Shown here: piece by piece, positions 37,043 to 47,900 of the stretch
Layout of the letters: every line of letters begins with the position of its first letter
How positions within the stretch are numbered: position 1 is the first letter of the stretch
Source of the DNA: Balneatrix alpica DSM 16621
Lineage (GTDB): Bacteria; Pseudomonadota; Gammaproteobacteria; Pseudomonadales; Balneatricaceae
Assembly: GCF_000619885.1 (NCBI RefSeq)
Contig: NZ_JHUZ01000011.1
Location: 124,001-188,000 of the forward strand
DNA length: 64,000 nucleotides
Reading direction: 5' to 3'
Position numbers and translations under genes: made by a program
Notes under the pieces: model-generated
The model's database searches: none
Told to the model about the DNA's origin: nothing
Seen by the model: only the letters and a program-made list of their open reading frames with translations

Positions 37043-37166
37043 CAGGCGCTTAACCGCGCCTGTACTGCCACCTCAGTGATGGGCACCGAGGTGGACTGGC
37101 TTAAACCCATGGGTACCTCTTCAGTTTGCGCAACCTGGCTCTGCCAGTGCGAGGGTCAGGTTGCGC
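37043..37166 (+). terminator. Structured region and likely terminator after the porin gene
   Basis: Three inverted repeats in 124 bases: CAGGCGC / GCGCCTG (37043-37062), CCACCTC / GAGGTGG (37068-37094) and 10-bp arms GCGCAACCTG / CAGGTTGCGC (37128-37166). The last is followed by CTTTTA and ends 9 bases from the convergent GGDEF gene, so it is the best terminator candidate. Confidence 0.6.
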
Positions 37167-37174
37167 CTTTTACC

Positions 37175-38335
37175 TCATCCATTATCCATTTCCACCCATT
37201 GCACCTGACTTTGCGCACGCTCCGCCTGCTTATGCAGCCGGCTTGCTTCCTCCAGACGCATGATCAGCTGAGGCCAACTGTGCTTCTCCGTTACGATCAG
37301 TAGCGCTGCCCGAATCGAGACACTCACTGGCTGACTGCCAGCATGGTAGTTCATTGCGACAATTGATTGCTGCAGCTGCTGGGCACGCAACTGCGCCTGT
37401 GTTTCTGAAGCATTGGGTAACACCACCAGGAACTTGTCATCCCCCAGACGACCGATATATTCCGAGGCCTGCAAACAGCTGGACAGGGTCTGCCCTACCT
37501 TGGCCAATACCGCATCACCGGTGGCATTGCCATACACCAGGTTCAGCTCGGCAAAGCTATTAATATCGCAGTACACCAGGGCCGTGCGATTACGCTGCTC
37601 AATCAAGCGCTCAGTGATTTGCTGAATCACTGCCCGATGCAGGGTGCCCGTCAGCACATCCACTCGCTCCAGTTGATTTAGCTTTTTCTGCAGACGACTG
37701 GACACCACCCACACCACGGTAAAGCTGACCCCCGCCACCAAGGAGATCATGGTTAAAAATGCCAGGGCCTGCATTAGTCCGGCACTCATAAAGTCCTGAA
37801 TGCCCTCCCCCGCCAAGGTCCAGATCACTCTTAGCAACATGAAAGCAGCAAATAACACCAAAATACTAGCGAGACAACGCTGGGCCAAATCGCCACCATG
37901 CTGCCACAACAACCACGCGGCCATAGCGGTAAAGGCACCCAACGCCAGTGAAATCACCACAATGCGCGCCACTACGTTTTCATTACCGTAGGTGAAGTAA
38001 GCAAACAGCACTAATCCCACCCCAATCAACGTCAGCCCCGCATAGCGCCAACGCAGTGGCTCAATATTGGCTAGACGCACCGCCATCTCCAGCAGGAGGT
38101 GCCCCCCTAAAAACAACAGGCCATTAGCGAGCAAGATTGAAAAGAAATGGGGAATCAGATGGCGTAGTCCTAATAGGAAAAAACCTAAGGCAATACTGGA
38201 GCAGGCCAGGGCTGCCATTCCTACCCCTGCAATACCAGCATGGCGCTGTGCCCAAAACACTGTGATCAATCCAAGCGCAAATAAAGCCGAGAAAAGCGTG
38301 GTGACAAATGCCAGTGTGCGGATATCAAGTTCCAT
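37175..38335 (-). CDS. Membrane protein with degenerate GGDEF domain
   Basis: A 386-residue protein with an N-terminal membrane region of about seven helices (7-215) and a C-terminal GGDEF-fold domain (about 225-375). The signature GGDEF is replaced by LGDDK (RLGDDKFLVVLP), and the usual DxDxFK motif reads CDINSFAEL, so diguanylate cyclase activity is unlikely. It may bind nucleotide or act as a regulatory partner. The multi-helix sensor resembles 7TM-type modules but no ligand is evident. It stands between the porin and the glk-edd terminator. Confidence 0.8.
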   Translation of the reverse strand: MELDIRTLAFVTTLFSALFALGLITVFWAQRHAGIAGVGMAALACSSIALGFFLLGLRHLIPHFFSILLANGLLFLGGHLLLEMAVRLANIEPLRWRYAGLTLIGVGLVLFAYFTYGNENVVARIVVISLALGAFTAMAAWLLWQHGGDLAQRCLASILVLFAAFMLLRVIWTLAGEGIQDFMSAGLMQALAFLTMISLVAGVSFTVVWVVSSRLQKKLNQLERVDVLTGTLHRAVIQQITERLIEQRNRTALVYCDINSFAELNLVYGNATGDAVLAKVGQTLSSCLQASEYIGRLGDDKFLVVLPNASETQAQLRAQQLQQSIVAMNYHAGSQPVSVSIRAALLIVTEKHSWPQLIMRLEEASRLHKQAERAQSQVQWVEMDNG

Positions 38336-38440
38336 ATTGTTAGCCTTTTAGGTTGCAATCCAGCTACCGCTCGTTGGCGAAGCAGTAAACACCTGCCAGT
38401 ACTCTGGCCGGTAGTCTTATACATAAGCGCTAAAACGACC

Positions 38441-38470
38441 AAAAAAAAGCCGAAGGTCGTAACCTTCGGC
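38441..38470 (-). terminator. Rho-independent terminator of the edd-glk operon
   Basis: Perfect 9-bp stem GCCGAAGGT / ACCTTCGGC with a 4-base loop. Read on the minus strand it is followed by eight T. It lies 45 bases beyond the glk stop codon. Confidence 0.93.
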
Positions 38471-38514
38471 ATAAGGCACAGGGGATCCCTCCCCTCCAGT
38501 CAACACAAGCTAAA

Positions 38515-39474
38515 TCAGGATACGGCCTGGTTGGCCAAACCGGCGGCAGCCCCTAACAAACCGGGGTATTCCGCATTGACTAACCATACCGGCATGGCCT
38601 CCATATAGGATTGCATCCGTCCTTTCGCCTCAAAGGCCTGACGGAAACCACTCTTGGCAAAAAACTCGGGGAAACGCGGCACAATACCACCGCAAATGTA
38701 CACGCCTCCCAGGGTACCGATGGTCAGGGCGGCATTACCCGCCACTTCCCCCAGCACCCGACAAAAATGCTCCAGCACCTCTACCGCCAACTGATCCGTG
38801 GCCGCTAATGCTGCCTCCGTCACCTTAGCAGGGGAATCCAAATGACAGGGTTGCTGACGCAGTGCAGCATAAGCCTGATACAGCAGCAACAGACCTGCGC
38901 CGCTGAGCAGACGCTCAGCAGAGATACGACTGTGCAGGCTTTTCAGGTGCTGCCATAGCTGTAGCTCCCACTCGCTGGTAATCGGCCAACTGACATGACC
39001 ACCTTCCGCCGCCAGGGGAATCCAGCCCAGCGCCGAAGGCACCAATGCGGAGACACCAAGCCCGGTACCCGGCCCGATCACCAAACGGGGACGCCCAGCC
39101 ATGCCCTCACCGCCACCAACCTGCAGCAGACCACTGGCGTCAACCTGGGGCATACCCAGCGCCATGGCAGTGAAGTCGTTCAGTACTTTAAAGGTGCGCA
39201 GTTGCAGCTTGCTTTGCATCTCCGCCTTGCTAAAGCACCAATGGTTATTGGTCATCTGAATCCAATCCGCATGCACCGGACAGGCAAAGGCCAAACAGGC
39301 TTCCTCTACCTGCTCCCCCACTTGGGCCAGGTAAGCCACTACCGCTGAATCCAGATTGCTGTAGTCGGCGCAGGCTAGCACCCGCACCTGCTGCAATTGG
39401 GTACTGCCGGACTGCACTAAGGCAAAACGGGCGTTGGTACCACCAATGTCACCCACAAGTGCATACTTAGCCAC
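38515..39474 (-). CDS. glk: Glucokinase (Glk family)
   Basis: A 319-residue bacterial glucokinase. The N-terminal phosphate-binding motif [12 protein letters not shown] is at 9-20, with [10 protein letters not shown] and [10 protein letters not shown] further on, and a [12 protein letters not shown] helix. It phosphorylates glucose with ATP in the cytoplasm. The start is GTG at 39474, with GGAGG 6-11 bases upstream inside edd; the longer frame to 39579 has no support. It overlaps the edd stop by 8 bases, so the two are translationally coupled in the order edd-glk, as in Pseudomonas. Confidence 0.94.
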   Translation of the reverse strand: MAKYALVGDIGGTNARFALVQSGSTQLQQVRVLACADYSNLDSAVVAYLAQVGEQVEEACLAFACPVHADWIQMTNNHWCFSKAEMQSKLQLRTFKVLNDFTAMALGMPQVDASGLLQVGGGEGMAGRPRLVIGPGTGLGVSALVPSALGWIPLAAEGGHVSWPITSEWELQLWQHLKSLHSRISAERLLSGAGLLLLYQAYAALRQQPCHLDSPAKVTEAALAATDQLAVEVLEHFCRVLGEVAGNAALTIGTLGGVYICGGIVPRFPEFFAKSGFRQAFEAKGRMQSYMEAMPVWLVNAEYPGLLGAAAGLANQAVS

Positions 39475-41296
39475 GATAGGCCTCCAACTGGGTAAAGACC
39501 GTTGCCCCTTGTTCCGCCGCGCTGACGGACTGACGCATCCAGCCAAAGAGCTCACGTCCGGTACCCTGCTGCACGTCACTCAGATCAGCCACTACCGGCT
39601 CACGAGCAGCCAAGGTGGCATCATCCACCAATAGCTGTAAGTCACCGCTACGGGCATCCAGACGAATCACATCCCCTTCCTGCACCCGTGCCAGAGGGCC
39701 GCCTTGGCTGGCCTCCGGGCAAACATGAATCGCGGCGGGCACCTTACCGGATGCACCGGACATCCGCCCGTCGGTGACCAGTGCCACCTTAAAGCCTTTA
39801 TCCTGCAGTACTCCCAGATAGGGCGTCAGTTTGTGCAGCTCCGGCATGCCACAAGCCGCCGGCCCCTGGAAACGCACCACCGCGATGAAGTCACATTCCA
39901 ATTCACCACGCTTAAAGGCATCCGCCAGGGCTTGCTGACTGTGGAAGATTTTGGCAGGCGCTTCAACCACTTGATGTTCAGGAGCGACCGCAGAAATTTT
40001 GATCACGCCACGGCCCAAGTTCCCCTGCAACAGTTTCAACCCCCCATCGGCGCTAAAAGGCTGGGTGGCAGGGCGTAACACCGCTTCATCGTGGCTATGT
40101 GTGGGAGCAGGCTTCCAAATCAACTTGCCTTCCTGCAGGAAAGCCTCGCGGGCGTAATCCCGTAGAGAATCCCCAACCACAGTTTTCACGTCTTCATGCA
40201 ATAAGCCGGCATCAAGCAGTTCACGAATCAGGTAAGGCGTGCCACCAGCAGCATGGAAGTGGTTCACATCCGCCTGACCATTAGGATAGATACGGCACAA
40301 CAGCGGGGTGATATCGGACAGTTCGTCGAAGTCCTGCCAGTTGATCTGCACACCCGCAGCGGCGGCAATGGCAATTAAATGCAGGGTGTGGTTGGTCGAA
40401 CCACCGGTCGCCATTAAGGCCACCATGGAGTTGACGATAACTTTCTCATCAACGATTTCATACAGGGGACGGAAGCGCCCATTCAGTGCCGTATTGCGAA
40501 TAGCCTGACGGGTCGCCTCAGCGGTCAGCTCATCACGCAGGGGCTGACCAGGATTAACAAAGGCCGCTCCCGGCAGGTGCAGCCCCATCACCTCAACCAG
40601 CAGCTGGTTGGAGTTGGCAGTGCCATAAAAGGTGCAGGTACCGGCACTGTGATAGGAGGCAGACTCTGCTTCTAACAGCTCATCCCGACCAATCTTGCCC
40701 TCGGCATAGAGCTGGCGAATCCGCGCTTTTTCTTTATTCGGCAAGCCTGAAGGCATAGGACCTGCCGGCACAAACACACCCGGCAAATGACCAAAACGCA
40801 GGGCGCCGATTAATAAACCCGGCACAATCTTATCGCACACCCCTAAATAAAGGGCAGCATCAAACATGTTGTGCGACAGCGCTATAGCGGTCGACATGGC
40901 AATCACATCACGGGAAAACAGCGACAGCTCCATCCCGGCTTCACCCTGAGTCACCCCATCACACATTGCCGGTACCCCACCAGCAAACTGGGCGACGCAG
41001 CCCATCTCATGGGCTGCCTGACGAATCAGCGCGGGATAATGCTCAAAGGGCTGGTGTGCCGACAACATGTCGTTATAAGCAGAAACAATCGCCAGGTTGG
41101 CCTGATTCATCATACGCAGGGTGTTCTTATCACCCTGATTGCAGGCCGCAAAACCATGGGCCAAATTGCCACACCCCAACTGCCCACGGTGCGGGCCCTG
41201 ACGCTCCTGGGCCTGCATGGTGGCGAGATAGGCGGCACGGCTGGCCTGACTGCGCTGGCGAATGCGCTCGGTGATGGCGACTAAGCTAGGATGCAT
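39467..41296 (-). CDS. edd: 6-phosphogluconate dehydratase Edd
   Basis: A 609-residue Fe-S dehydratase that converts 6-phosphogluconate into KDPG, the HexR effector. It has the IlvD/Edd motifs [20 protein letters not shown], the Cys ligand region [11 protein letters not shown], and the C-terminal [18 protein letters not shown]. The length matches E. coli Edd (603). ATG 41296 has GGAG 8 bases upstream; the frame continues to 41479 without a ribosome site, through the HexR box. It is divergent from gap. Confidence 0.96.
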   Translation of the reverse strand: MHPSLVAITERIRQRSQASRAAYLATMQAQERQGPHRGQLGCGNLAHGFAACNQGDKNTLRMMNQANLAIVSAYNDMLSAHQPFEHYPALIRQAAHEMGCVAQFAGGVPAMCDGVTQGEAGMELSLFSRDVIAMSTAIALSHNMFDAALYLGVCDKIVPGLLIGALRFGHLPGVFVPAGPMPSGLPNKEKARIRQLYAEGKIGRDELLEAESASYHSAGTCTFYGTANSNQLLVEVMGLHLPGAAFVNPGQPLRDELTAEATRQAIRNTALNGRFRPLYEIVDEKVIVNSMVALMATGGSTNHTLHLIAIAAAAGVQINWQDFDELSDITPLLCRIYPNGQADVNHFHAAGGTPYLIRELLDAGLLHEDVKTVVGDSLRDYAREAFLQEGKLIWKPAPTHSHDEAVLRPATQPFSADGGLKLLQGNLGRGVIKISAVAPEHQVVEAPAKIFHSQQALADAFKRGELECDFIAVVRFQGPAACGMPELHKLTPYLGVLQDKGFKVALVTDGRMSGASGKVPAAIHVCPEASQGGPLARVQEGDVIRLDARSGDLQLLVDDATLAAREPVVADLSDVQQGTGRELFGWMRQSVSAAEQGATVFTQLEAYRG

Positions 41297-41325
41297 AGGG
41301 GTACTCCAGATCTGGCAGCAGCAAA

Positions 41326-41347
41326 TTTTTGGTAATATTACTAAAAA
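41326..41347. promoter_or_regulatory. HexR operator in edd/gap divergent promoter
   Basis: TTTTTGGTAA / TTACTAAAAA arms around TA; nearly identical to the box at 17347 in the hexR/zwf promoter, differing in one arm base and the centre. It lies 30 bases from the edd start codon and 110 bases from gap. Confidence 0.8.
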
Positions 41348-41393
41348 AATTGATCTTGGTCTGCTCCAAAAGTAGAAAAAAAGCTTATTAAGA

Positions 41394-41408
41394 TGTAATG
41401 TTCTTACA
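41394..41408. promoter_or_regulatory. Second HexR-like box near gap
   Basis: TGTAATGTTCTTACA has palindromic TGTAA / TTACA ends and matches 13 of 15 positions of the HexR consensus as I remember it. It lies 49 bases before the gap start codon and could give separate control of gap. Confidence 0.5.
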
Positions 41409-41456
41409 AAACCAAGAACAACACCTACTACTAGATGCAAGTGCGAGGATTCAGCA

Positions 41457-42470
41457 GTGACTATTCGTGTAGCTATCAACGGTTATGGTCGTATTGGCCG
41501 CAATGTTCTGCGTGCCCTCTACGAAAACAACTATCGCAAAGACATCCAGATTGTTGCCATCAATGACCTGGGCGACGCCAAAATCAATGCGCACCTGACT
41601 CAATATGACACCGTCCACGGCCGCTTTAATGCCGATGTAAAAGTGGAAGACAACGCCTTGATCGTCAACGGCGACCGCATTGTGGTTTCCAGTGAGCGTG
41701 ACCCCGCCAAACTGAACTGGAAAGAACTGGATGTGGATGTGGTCTACGAATGTACCGGCCTGTTCACCAAGCGCGAAAAAGCCGCACTGCATCTGGAAGC
41801 GGGGGCGAAAAAAGTCATTATTTCTGCCCCTGGCACCGACGTGGATGCCACCGTGGTATACGGCGTCAACCATCAGGTACTGAAATCTTCCGATACCATT
41901 ATTTCCAATGCCTCCTGCACCACCAACTGTTTGGCGCCGGTGGCCCAGGCGCTGCACAACAGTATCGGCATCGAAAATGGTCTGATGACCACCATCCACG
42001 CCTATACCAATGACCAGAACCTGAGCGATGTGTACCACACCGATATGTACCGTGCCCGCTCGGCCACTCAATCCATGATTCCCACCAAAACCGGTGCCGC
42101 AGCAGCGGTAGGTTTGGTACTGCCAGAGCTAAATGGCCGTCTGGATGGTTTCGCCGTCCGCGTACCAACCATTAACGTTTCTCTGGTGGACTTGTCTTTT
42201 GTTGCCAGCCGCCCCACCAGCAAACAGGAAGTCAATGATATTATGCGCGCCGCTGCCGAAGGCGAGATGGGTAAGCTAGGCGTACTGGACTATAACGAAC
42301 TGCCGCTGGTTTCTGTCGATTTTAACCACTGCTCACGTTCTTCCACCTTTGACTCCACCCAGACCCGTGTCAACGGCAATCTGGTTAAGGTACTGGCCTG
42401 GTATGACAACGAGTGGGGCTTCTCCAACCGCATGCTGGATAACACCCTGGCCCTGATGGCAGCCAAATAA
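41457..42470 (+). CDS. gap: Glyceraldehyde-3-phosphate dehydrogenase, type I
   Basis: A 337-residue GAPDH that oxidises glyceraldehyde 3-phosphate. The Rossmann motif [10 protein letters not shown] is at 7-16, the catalytic Cys at C154 in [12 protein letters not shown], and the catalytic His in [10 protein letters not shown]. The cofactor loop reads [10 protein letters not shown], closest to the Pseudomonas Gap-1 type linked to edd and HexR. The start is GTG, with GAGGA 8 bases upstream. It is divergent from edd and separated from pyk by a hairpin. Confidence 0.95.
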   Translation: MTIRVAINGYGRIGRNVLRALYENNYRKDIQIVAINDLGDAKINAHLTQYDTVHGRFNADVKVEDNALIVNGDRIVVSSERDPAKLNWKELDVDVVYECTGLFTKREKAALHLEAGAKKVIISAPGTDVDATVVYGVNHQVLKSSDTIISNASCTTNCLAPVAQALHNSIGIENGLMTTIHAYTNDQNLSDVYHTDMYRARSATQSMIPTKTGAAAAVGLVLPELNGRLDGFAVRVPTINVSLVDLSFVASRPTSKQEVNDIMRAAAEGEMGKLGVLDYNELPLVSVDFNHCSRSSTFDSTQTRVNGNLVKVLAWYDNEWGFSNRMLDNTLALMAAK

Positions 42471-42479
42471 GGGATCGAC

Positions 42480-42498
42480 GGGCAGTAGCATACTGCCC
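42480..42498 (+). terminator. Intercistronic hairpin between gap and pyk
   Basis: 7-bp stem GGGCAGT / ACTGCCC with loop AGCAT, followed by TGTTTGATT. It may be a partial terminator reducing readthrough from gap into pyk, or an mRNA-stability element. Confidence 0.55.
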
Positions 42499-42538
42499 TG
42501 TTTGATTGCCAGACCGTAGTTTTGAGAGGAAAGCTTGA

Positions 42539-43987
42539 ATGCGTCGTACCAAGATTGTTGCCACCCTGGGCCCCGCCAGTGAAAAACCCGAAGTGTTACG
42601 CCGCCTGCTCAGCGCAGGGGTGAACGTTGTACGCCTGAACTTCTCCCACGGCAGCCCCGAGGAGCACCGTCAGCGTACTGAACTGGTGCGGCAGCTCTCT
42701 GCCGAACTCGGTTGTCACGTGGCCATCTTGGGCGACCTGCAAGGCCCTAAAATCCGCATCGCCCGTTTTGCTAACGGCCCAATTGAGCTGCAAAACGGCG
42801 ACAAGTTTATCCTTGATACCAGCCTTGAGCGTGACGCCGGCAACCAGCAACAGGTCGGGGTGGATTATAAAGCCCTGGCCAGTGACTGCCGCCCAGGCGA
42901 TCGCCTGCTGCTGGACGACGGTCGCGTGGTGTTGGTGGTGGAAGAGGTCAAGGGCTCAGCCCTGCACTGCCGTACGGAGATTGGCGGCAAACTGTCGAAC
43001 AACAAGGGCATTAACCGTGAAGGCGGTGGCCTGTCTGCCCCTGCGCTGACCGACAAAGACCGCGTAGATATCAAACTGGCAGCCAGTCTGGGGCTGGACT
43101 ACATCGCCGTATCCTTCCCCCGCTGCGCCGAAGATATCGAAGAGGCCCGTCGCCTGCTGCAACAGGAAGACTGTCAGGCCGGTATCGTTGCCAAAATTGA
43201 ACGCGCCGATGCGGTGAATGACTTTGAAGTACTGGATCAAATCATCCTCGCTTCTGATGCCGTGATGGTGGCCCGTGGCGATCTCGGCGTGGAAATTGGC
43301 GATGCGCGCCTGGTCGGGGTGCAAAAACACCTGATTTCCCGCGCCCGCACTCTGGATCGGATGGTCATCACCGCGACCCAGATGATGGAGTCAATGATTC
43401 AAAGCCCGATGCCCACCCGCGCAGAAGTGATGGACGTGGCCAACGCAGTACTGGACGGTACCGATGCGGTGATGCTGTCGGCAGAATCCGCCGCAGGCTC
43501 CTTCCCGGTAGAAGCAGTACAAGCCATGGCCCGTGCCTGTGTAGGGGCTGAGCAGCACCCCAGCGCCTACCGCTCCAAGCATCGGGTCAATACCACGTTC
43601 AAGCGCAAAGACGAAGCCATTGCCATGGCGGCCATGTATACCGCTAACCACCTGCGCGGCGTGAAGGCCATCGTCACCCTGACCGAAAGCGGCTCCACAC
43701 CGCAGTGGATGTCCCGCATCAGCTCCGGCTTACCGATTTTTGGCCTGTCCCACCACGACAAGGCCCTGCGCCGCATGGCGCTGTTCCGTGGCGTGATGCC
43801 CGTCTTCTATGACTCTACAGACCAGAGCGAAGAAGCCATTTTGCGCGACGTTGCTGAACTCCTGGTTAAGAAGGGTGCTGTTGCGATGGATGACATCGTC
43901 ATCCTGACTAAAGGCAACATTATGTGGCAACAAGGCTGCACCAATACCCTGAAGATTTTTTCACCTCGCGATGTGCTTTCCCAGTAG
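42539..43987 (+). CDS. pyk: Pyruvate kinase (PykA type)
   Basis: A 482-residue enzyme converting phosphoenolpyruvate and ADP to pyruvate and ATP. It opens with [11 protein letters not shown], and has NFSHG, the catalytic [12 protein letters not shown] and [12 protein letters not shown], with a C-terminal domain containing [12 protein letters not shown]. The length fits PykA (480-483). The ATG has GAGAGGA 8 bases upstream. It is downstream of gap, probably in part cotranscribed, and followed by a strong terminator. Confidence 0.96.
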   Translation: MRRTKIVATLGPASEKPEVLRRLLSAGVNVVRLNFSHGSPEEHRQRTELVRQLSAELGCHVAILGDLQGPKIRIARFANGPIELQNGDKFILDTSLERDAGNQQQVGVDYKALASDCRPGDRLLLDDGRVVLVVEEVKGSALHCRTEIGGKLSNNKGINREGGGLSAPALTDKDRVDIKLAASLGLDYIAVSFPRCAEDIEEARRLLQQEDCQAGIVAKIERADAVNDFEVLDQIILASDAVMVARGDLGVEIGDARLVGVQKHLISRARTLDRMVITATQMMESMIQSPMPTRAEVMDVANAVLDGTDAVMLSAESAAGSFPVEAVQAMARACVGAEQHPSAYRSKHRVNTTFKRKDEAIAMAAMYTANHLRGVKAIVTLTESGSTPQWMSRISSGLPIFGLSHHDKALRRMALFRGVMPVFYDSTDQSEEAILRDVAELLVKKGAVAMDDIVILTKGNIMWQQGCTNTLKIFSPRDVLSQ

Positions 43988-44005
43988 CATGGTGAGACTC
44001 CTGTA

Positions 44006-44029
44006 GGCGGCGCAAGCCGCCTTTTTTTT
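44006..44029 (+). terminator. Rho-independent terminator after pyk
   Basis: GGCGGC / GCCGCC stem with loop GCAA, followed by eight T. Confidence 0.95.
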
Positions 44030-44047
44030 CGCATTCTTAATGACAAC

Positions 44048-44962
44048 GTGAGTGAACCCAACAGCATGACACCACGCACTCTCCCCTTTACCGATCTAAA
44101 CCTGGCACCCGTAATTCTCGGCATGATGCGTCTGTGCGAGCAGCCAGAGCTGGCCAATACCCAAGCATTAAGCCATTGGCTAATGCAACGCCTGGAAGAG
44201 GGCTTTACCACCTTTGACCATGCCGATATTTACGGCAGCAATGAGGTAGAGCGACGCTTTGGTGAGGTACTAAAAAGCCAGCCGCAATTACGTCAGCAAA
44301 TGCAGCTGATTAGCAAGTGCGGCATTCGTCACCAGTGGCAGGCCCCCAGTGACAGGGTCAAACACTACAACAATGAGGCAGGCTATATCCTCGACTCGGT
44401 CGATGGCATTCTGCAGCGGCTAGGCTGTGAACAACTTGACCTGCTGTTGCTCCATCGCCCTGACCCGCTGCAACAACCCGAGGAAGTCGCCCAGGCATTT
44501 ACCCAGCTGCTCCAACAGGGCAAGGTACGCTACTTCGGGGTATCCAATTATTTGCCCGCGCAGTTTGAGCTGTTGCAGCAAGCCCTGCCGATGCCGCTGG
44601 TCACCAATCAGATCGAGTTCTCTTTGCTTGCCCGCGCACCCCTCGATAACGGCCAGCTCAGCCAGATGCAGCTACGTGGCATTACCCCGATGTATTGGTC
44701 ACCCTTGGGTGGTGCGCAGTTATTCAAACAGCCTGAGCATCCTTTACTACAAAGCCTGACCCGCATGGCAAAAGAGTTGGGTTGTACCCTTGATGCGGTG
44801 GCTCTGGCCTGGGTCATGCATCATCCAGCCGCCGGCCTCCCCTTGGTGGGCAGTTTTAAAGAAGAGCGCCTCCAAGGCTATCGGCAGGCCTGTGAGCTAA
44901 GGTTGTCTCGTTTGGATTGGTATGAACTCTGGGAAAAAGCCCAGGGAGAAGAAGTCGCTTAA
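44048..44962 (+). CDS. Aldo/keto reductase (YdhF-like)
   Basis: A 304-residue NADPH-type aldo/keto reductase with the full catalytic tetrad: D57 (TFDHADIYG), Y62, K90 (ISKCG) and H136 (LLLHRPDP). The KVRYFGVSN and MYWSPLGGAQLF stretches are typical of the YdhF/oxidoreductase group. The physiological carbonyl substrate is unknown. The start is GTG at 44048 just after the pyk terminator; ATG 44066 is an alternative, and neither has a strong ribosome site. Its end overlaps the convergent GGDEF-EAL gene by 4 bases. Confidence 0.88.
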   Translation: MSEPNSMTPRTLPFTDLNLAPVILGMMRLCEQPELANTQALSHWLMQRLEEGFTTFDHADIYGSNEVERRFGEVLKSQPQLRQQMQLISKCGIRHQWQAPSDRVKHYNNEAGYILDSVDGILQRLGCEQLDLLLLHRPDPLQQPEEVAQAFTQLLQQGKVRYFGVSNYLPAQFELLQQALPMPLVTNQIEFSLLARAPLDNGQLSQMQLRGITPMYWSPLGGAQLFKQPEHPLLQSLTRMAKELGCTLDAVALAWVMHHPAAGLPLVGSFKEERLQGYRQACELRLSRLDWYELWEKAQGEEVA

Positions 44963-47900
44963 ACCCCTTCTTCGCTAGATGCGCCAGGTAAACGCCAGGC
45001 AGCCACTTGATGGCGCTGTGCCAACGCCAGCAGCTCCTCCGCTGCCAGTGGTTTGGCAAACCAATAGCCCTGGATTTGACCACAGCCCAGACTGAGCAAG
45101 CGCTCGGCCTGGGCTTGCTCCTCCACCCCTTCCGCAATCACTGCCATACCCAGGTTATGGCCCAAAGTCAGGATGGTACGCACCAGGGTTTCCCCCGCTT
45201 CTGACACCAACAACAGGTCAATAAAGGACTTATCGACCTTGAGCTGATCCAGTGGAAAACGATGCAAATAGCTAAGGGAGGAGTATCCGGTACCAAAATC
45301 ATCTACCGAAATAGCAAAACCAAACTCACGTAAATCCTGCAACACCCGGCTAGTCTCTTCCACATTCTGAATCAGGCTGCCTTCCGTTACCTCAAGCTTA
45401 AACAGCGATGCTGGCAGACCAGTCTGACGCAACAGCCGTTGCAGTAGTGAACTTAACGCCTGCGGACGACGCAATTGCATCCCCGAGATATTCACCGCCA
45501 CGGGCACCCCCGCCAACGGCCCCTGTTGCCATTGACGTACCTGGGAAAACACCTGGAGCAATACCCACTCAGACAAAGGATGAATCATGCCTGTCTCTTC
45601 GGCTAAGGGGATAAACTCTGCCGGACTCACCCATCCACGCTCAGGGTGACGCCAGCGCAATAAGGCCTCCACCCCCACCCACTGACCAGTCTGGATGCTG
45701 AGCTGGGGTTGATAGACCAGCGACAACTCATCCGCGGCCAGGGCATGCTTGAGATCACGCTCCAGCTCAATGCGGCGCTGCCGCACCTGCATTAACTCTT
45801 CACTGTAGGCACTCCAGTGTTGCCGTCCTTGTTGTTTAACATGCAACAGCGCAATGTCTGCTCGCTTAAACAGCACTTCAAAGTCACGACCATGTTCTGG
45901 AATCAGGCTGACGCCAGCCGATGCCGTTACCCTCAGTTCATGCTCTTCAATCCAGTACGCTTCACTCAGCAACGCCAAGAGTGCATTCAGCTGGGCCTCA
46001 TAGTTAGCCTGTAACAGCAGTACAAATTCATCGCCGCCCAATCGCGCCATCGGCAGGTCTTTAGGCAGCAACTGTTGCATACGCTGGGCAACCTGCTGCA
46101 AGACGGCATCCCCCAGAGGATGACCATAACTATCATTAACCTGTTTAAAGCCATCCAAATCCAGCAAAGCCAGCGCACGATACTCCCCACCCTGCTGCAA
46201 CACCTCCTGAAAGCCCGTTCGGTTTAACAGACCCGTCAACATATCGTGCTGAGCCTGATAGGCGAGGGCCTGCTCCTGCGCTTTTCGCGTACTAATGTCA
46301 GCGAACACCCCAGCAAAATGGGTAATATGTCCGTAACTATCCTTAATTGCCGAAATAGTCAGCCATTCTGGATAGACCTCACCATTCTTACGGCGGTTAT
46401 AGATTTCCCCCTGCCAGAGGCCATCACTAAACAGATCGCGCCACATCCGCGCATAGAACTCTGCATCGTGCTGATGCGAACTTAACACCCGCGGCGACTC
46501 GCCTAACACCTCATCGCTGCTATAACCAGTAATGGCCGTAAAGGCTTGATTAACATAGATAATCTTCAGGTTTTTATCGGCGATCATGATGCCATCCGAG
46601 GCGTGCTCTACCACCCAGGCCAATAGTTTCTGCTGACGATCCTGGCTGCGTTTCTCGGTTACATCCTGCACGATGCCGCGTTTGCGTACTAAGAGGCCAT
46701 CCTGATCCTGCTCGACATTGACCCGCTCATGCACCACTAACACCTGTTGGCGCACTTTAATGCGATATTCGGTTTCAAAACTTTGCTCGCTGGCATGTAA
46801 CTGCTCAATCCGCTGCCGATCCTGGGGCAACACCCGCAGTAACAAGTCTGACAAATGAGCAGGTAATTGTTCCGGACACATCAGTTTTAGCCAATGATCG
46901 GAGCACAACAGGCGGCCCTGGGCATAGTCATATTCCCAACTACCGACCCGGGCTAAGCTCTGCGCCTCCTCCAGATTAATCCGCTCCTGCGCCAGACGCT
47001 GCTGGGTGCGAATACGCTCTACGCCAAGTCCCAGCACCTGCGCCAATGCCACCAAATGCTCAAATTCATTGGCCTGGGGTTGCTGACTACTAGCAAACAA
47101 AATACTCAAACAGCCTTGTGGGGTATCACCACTGCCCAGCAACGGAAACACCCACAGGCATTGCCAACCATGCTGTTTGGCCCAGCGTTGAGTTTTGGCA
47201 TCAGGTTCTAATTGCAAGTCTTGAATCAGCTCCGGACGCTTGAAATAGAGCGCGCGCTCCGTGGGAATACGCTGCCCCGCCTCCCCTATTTGCGGGTAGC
47301 TATCAATGCCAGGCAAGGCTTCGCTACAAATCGGTGACAGCAACTTGGCTCCGGCAGAGTCGAGCAACTCCACCAGCACCAAAGCACCCGGCAGCAATAC
47401 TTGTAACTGCCGTGCAATACTGGCCATCGCCAGATCCAGCTCTTGATGTTGTGACAGCTCCGCCGTGCTTTGATGCCTTAGCTGCAACCACTGGGCATGA
47501 AACTTACGCTGCTGAACTTCGCGATATAAACGCCGCACCAACTGCCATAAGCGGTAGAGCAAAAAGAATACGAGGGGCACCACCACCAAGAGCACATAAC
47601 TGATTTGGTCGATGAGCTGGGTAAAAATCTCCTGTCCATGACTACCAAAGCGCCAACTGATCATGACTCCCTGACCAACAGGCTGCCCCGGCAACAGTAG
47701 CTGCAAACTCTCTGAGCCCCAGTCAGCACTGGCCTTGCCCAACACTGCACTATTCAGCCCCACCCGTTCACGAATATCACTGAGATAGGCCTGTTTAAGA
47801 TCAATAAAAGAAAACAGTAATGCCCCCTCAGGCGCTTCAATAGCCGATGTCGGCAACACTGGCGCAACCACTAACAAAAAGGGTTGTTCCGCCAGTAACA

